DNA from: Caldifarciminota bacterium
Lineage (GTDB): Bacteria > Hydrothermota > Tepidihabitantia > Tepidihabitantales > CAIPLT01
Assembly (NCBI GenBank): GCA_025061975.1
Contig: JANXBB010000081.1
Coordinates: 1-8,770 of the forward strand
DNA: 8,770 nt
Direction of reading: 5' to 3'
The notes under the pieces were generated by a model, which was not told where the DNA came from, searched no databases, and saw only the letters and a list, made by a program, of their open reading frames with translations. A program made the position numbers and the translations under genes. Positions 7,223 to 8,770 of the stretch are shown in pieces; the stretch's first letter is position 1; every line of letters begins with the position of its first letter.

Positions 7223-8770
7223 ATGGAATTAATTAGAAAAACAATTGGTGAAATTTTAGAAGAAAATGCCCAAAAATATCCTAACAATGAAGCTGTTGTT
7301 TATGTTGATGATAATCTCCGCTATACCTGGAGTGAGCTTTTGTCATTAGTTGATAAGACCGCCAAAGCACTGCTTGCTTGCGGAATTAAGCGTCATGACC
7401 ATGTGGCAATTTGGGGGACGAATAAATTAGAGTGGCTTCTGACACAACTTGCTACTGCGCGCATAGGTGCAGGTTTAGTTACGGTAAATCCGGAATGGAA
7501 GTCATCGGAAGTCGAGTACGCATTAAAACAATCTGATACTAAAGCTTTAGTGATGATTGAAGGTTTTGAAAAAAAGAGCGGTGATAAGATCCACCAGTAT
7601 AACTACATCGAAATTCTCAAGGAGGCTTGTCCGGAACTTGAAGAAGCATTTGGTACTGATCTGAAACTTAGTCGTTTTCCAGAACTTAAAAAAATTATTC
7701 TTATTAATCGAACTCCGCTAATTCCTAAATGGGCACTTGCATGGTCTGATTTTATAAAATTAGCTGATAATATCTCAGAAGAGGTCTTCCAAGCTGCTAT
7801 AAAGGAAACAAGCCCGGATGATGTCTGCCTTATTCAATACACCTCAGGTACCACCGGTTTTCCTAAAGGTGCAATGCTAACTCATTATAATGTAGTCAAT
7901 AATGCTCGAGCTGGTGCTTATAATTTAGAATTAACACCATTAGATAGAGTTTGTATTCCTGTGCCCTATTATCATTGTTTTGGAACTGTTTTAGGTAATC
8001 TCTTATGTATTACAACTGGTGCAACAATGGTTGTGCCGGCAGAACATTTTAATGCACGTAAGACTCTAATCGCAGTTGAGAAAGAAAAATGTACTGTAAT
8101 TCATGGTGTGCCTTCAATGTTTATTAGCGAGTTAAACGATCCTGAGTTTTCTAAATTTAATCTTTCAACTCTACGTACCGGAATTATGGCCGGTGCTCCT
8201 TGCCCAATTGAATTAATGAAAGATGTTGTTTATAAAATGGGCGCAAAGAAAATGACAATTGTCTACGGTTTAACCGAAGCTAGCCCAATCACGCATCAAA
8301 CTCGTCCTAATGATAGTATTGAACGCCGAGTGAGCACTGTTGGTAAACCGATTGAACATGTTGAGGCCAAAATTGTTGATCCAATTACCGAAAAAGAACT
8401 TGGAGTTGGCGAGGTTGGCGAAATTTGGGTTCGCGGTTATAATGTTATGAAGGGTTATTACAAAAAACCTGAAGAGACTGCTAAAGCTATTACTAAGGAT
8501 GGTTGGCTCCGGACCGGTGATTTAGGTGTCAAAGACGAAGAGGGGTATTATAAAATTGTCGGGCGTTATAAAGATATGGTGATTGTTGGAGGACATAATG
8601 TCTATCCTGCAGAGGTTGAAGAAGCTTTACGCACAATATTCGCTGATGAGATTATGGATGTCCATTGTGTTGGTGTTCCCCACAAGGTACTCCAAGAAGT
8701 TGTTGCTGCGGTTATTAAACTTAAACCTAATAAAACCCTGACTCTTGAAGAAATTCGTGCCCGTTGTGAG
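7223..8770 (+). CDS. AMP-forming acyl-CoA synthetase/ligase, FadD-like (partial, C-terminus beyond right edge)
   Basis: Member of the adenylate-forming (ANL) superfamily: activates a carboxylic acid with ATP to an acyl-AMP and transfers it to CoA. 516 codons are present; family members are about 540-560 aa, so only the last few dozen residues are missing. Motifs in order: P-loop-like YTSGTTGFPKG (206-216), a YYHCFGT segment typical of fatty-acid-type enzymes (about 251-257), A5 motif YGLTEASP (348-355), A7 RTGD with the adenosine-binding aspartate (430-433), and the hinge/A8 motif GRYKDMVIVGGHN (447-459) followed by VYPAEVEE. The A10 catalytic lysine lies past the edge. No signal peptide or membrane segment is apparent. 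The overall pattern matches medium/long-chain fatty acyl-CoA synthetases, but chain length cannot be read from sequence and an acyl-ACP or other aryl/alkyl acid ligase remains possible. It has its own strong promoter and is divergent from the asnS operon; any downstream partner is outside the window. Confidence 0.93.
   Translation, partial: MELIRKTIGEILEENAQKYPNNEAVVYVDDNLRYTWSELLSLVDKTAKALLACGIKRHDHVAIWGTNKLEWLLTQLATARIGAGLVTVNPEWKSSEVEYALKQSDTKALVMIEGFEKKSGDKIHQYNYIEILKEACPELEEAFGTDLKLSRFPELKKIILINRTPLIPKWALAWSDFIKLADNISEEVFQAAIKETSPDDVCLIQYTSGTTGFPKGAMLTHYNVVNNARAGAYNLELTPLDRVCIPVPYYHCFGTVLGNLLCITTGATMVVPAEHFNARKTLIAVEKEKCTVIHGVPSMFISELNDPEFSKFNLSTLRTGIMAGAPCPIELMKDVVYKMGAKKMTIVYGLTEASPITHQTRPNDSIERRVSTVGKPIEHVEAKIVDPITEKELGVGEVGEIWVRGYNVMKGYYKKPEETAKAITKDGWLRTGDLGVKDEEGYYKIVGRYKDMVIVGGHNVYPAEVEEALRTIFADEIMDVHCVGVPHKVLQEVVAAVIKLKPNKTLTLEEIRARCE

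Noticed and set aside
1..8770. Defence island, CRISPR or mobile element, prompted by the Cas4-like Fe-S nuclease signature
   Set aside because: The Fe-S nuclease domain is the normal AddB C-terminus next to AddA. There are no spaced direct repeats, cas genes, transposase, integrase or terminal inverted repeats.

Overview
The window looks like a bacterial chromosome segment with A+T-rich coding and especially A+T-rich intergenic DNA. Genes are tightly packed, promoters are sigma70-type, and Shine-Dalgarno sites are present in front of most genes. Nothing in it is phage- or transposon-like, and I see no rRNA, tRNA or CRISPR array. The sequence alone does not fix the phylum. An AddAB-type nuclease, a dedicated AsnRS and a stand-alone EF-Tu domain-2-like protein in one operon would fit a deep-branching or candidate-phylum bacterium, but that is a guess.

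Minus strand, positions 6712 down to 1: one apparent operon of five genes in the order asnS (asparaginyl-tRNA synthetase), an 86-aa elongation-factor-like beta-barrel protein, a 55-aa very basic protein of unknown function, addB, and addA (cut by the left edge). The junctions are an 11-bp gap, a 2-bp gap, a 50-bp gap and an 8-bp overlap. A near-consensus promoter (TTGACT, 17 bp, TAGAAT) lies directly in front of asnS. The operon therefore joins translation functions to the double-strand-break end-resection helicase-nuclease AddAB. AddB keeps a complete iron-sulfur nuclease domain but has lost its Walker A motif. AddA keeps all the visible SF1A helicase motifs.

Positions 6713-7222: a 510-bp divergent intergenic region. 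It holds the asnS promoter, a 24-bp near-perfect palindrome (6809-6832), about 320 bp with no assignable function, and a second near-consensus promoter (TTGACT, 17 bp, TATAAT) facing right. The right-facing promoter has an 8-T run in its spacer, and a perfect 12-bp tandem duplication begins inside its -10 box.

Plus strand, 7223 to the right edge: the first 516 codons of an AMP-forming acyl-CoA synthetase/ligase (FadD-like). It is transcribed divergently from the operon and has no obvious functional link to it.

The best candidates for something undescribed are the 55-aa basic protein together with its EF-like partner, the unexplained intergenic block with its palindrome, and the translation-plus-AddAB operon itself. 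No wholly new multi-gene system is evident.
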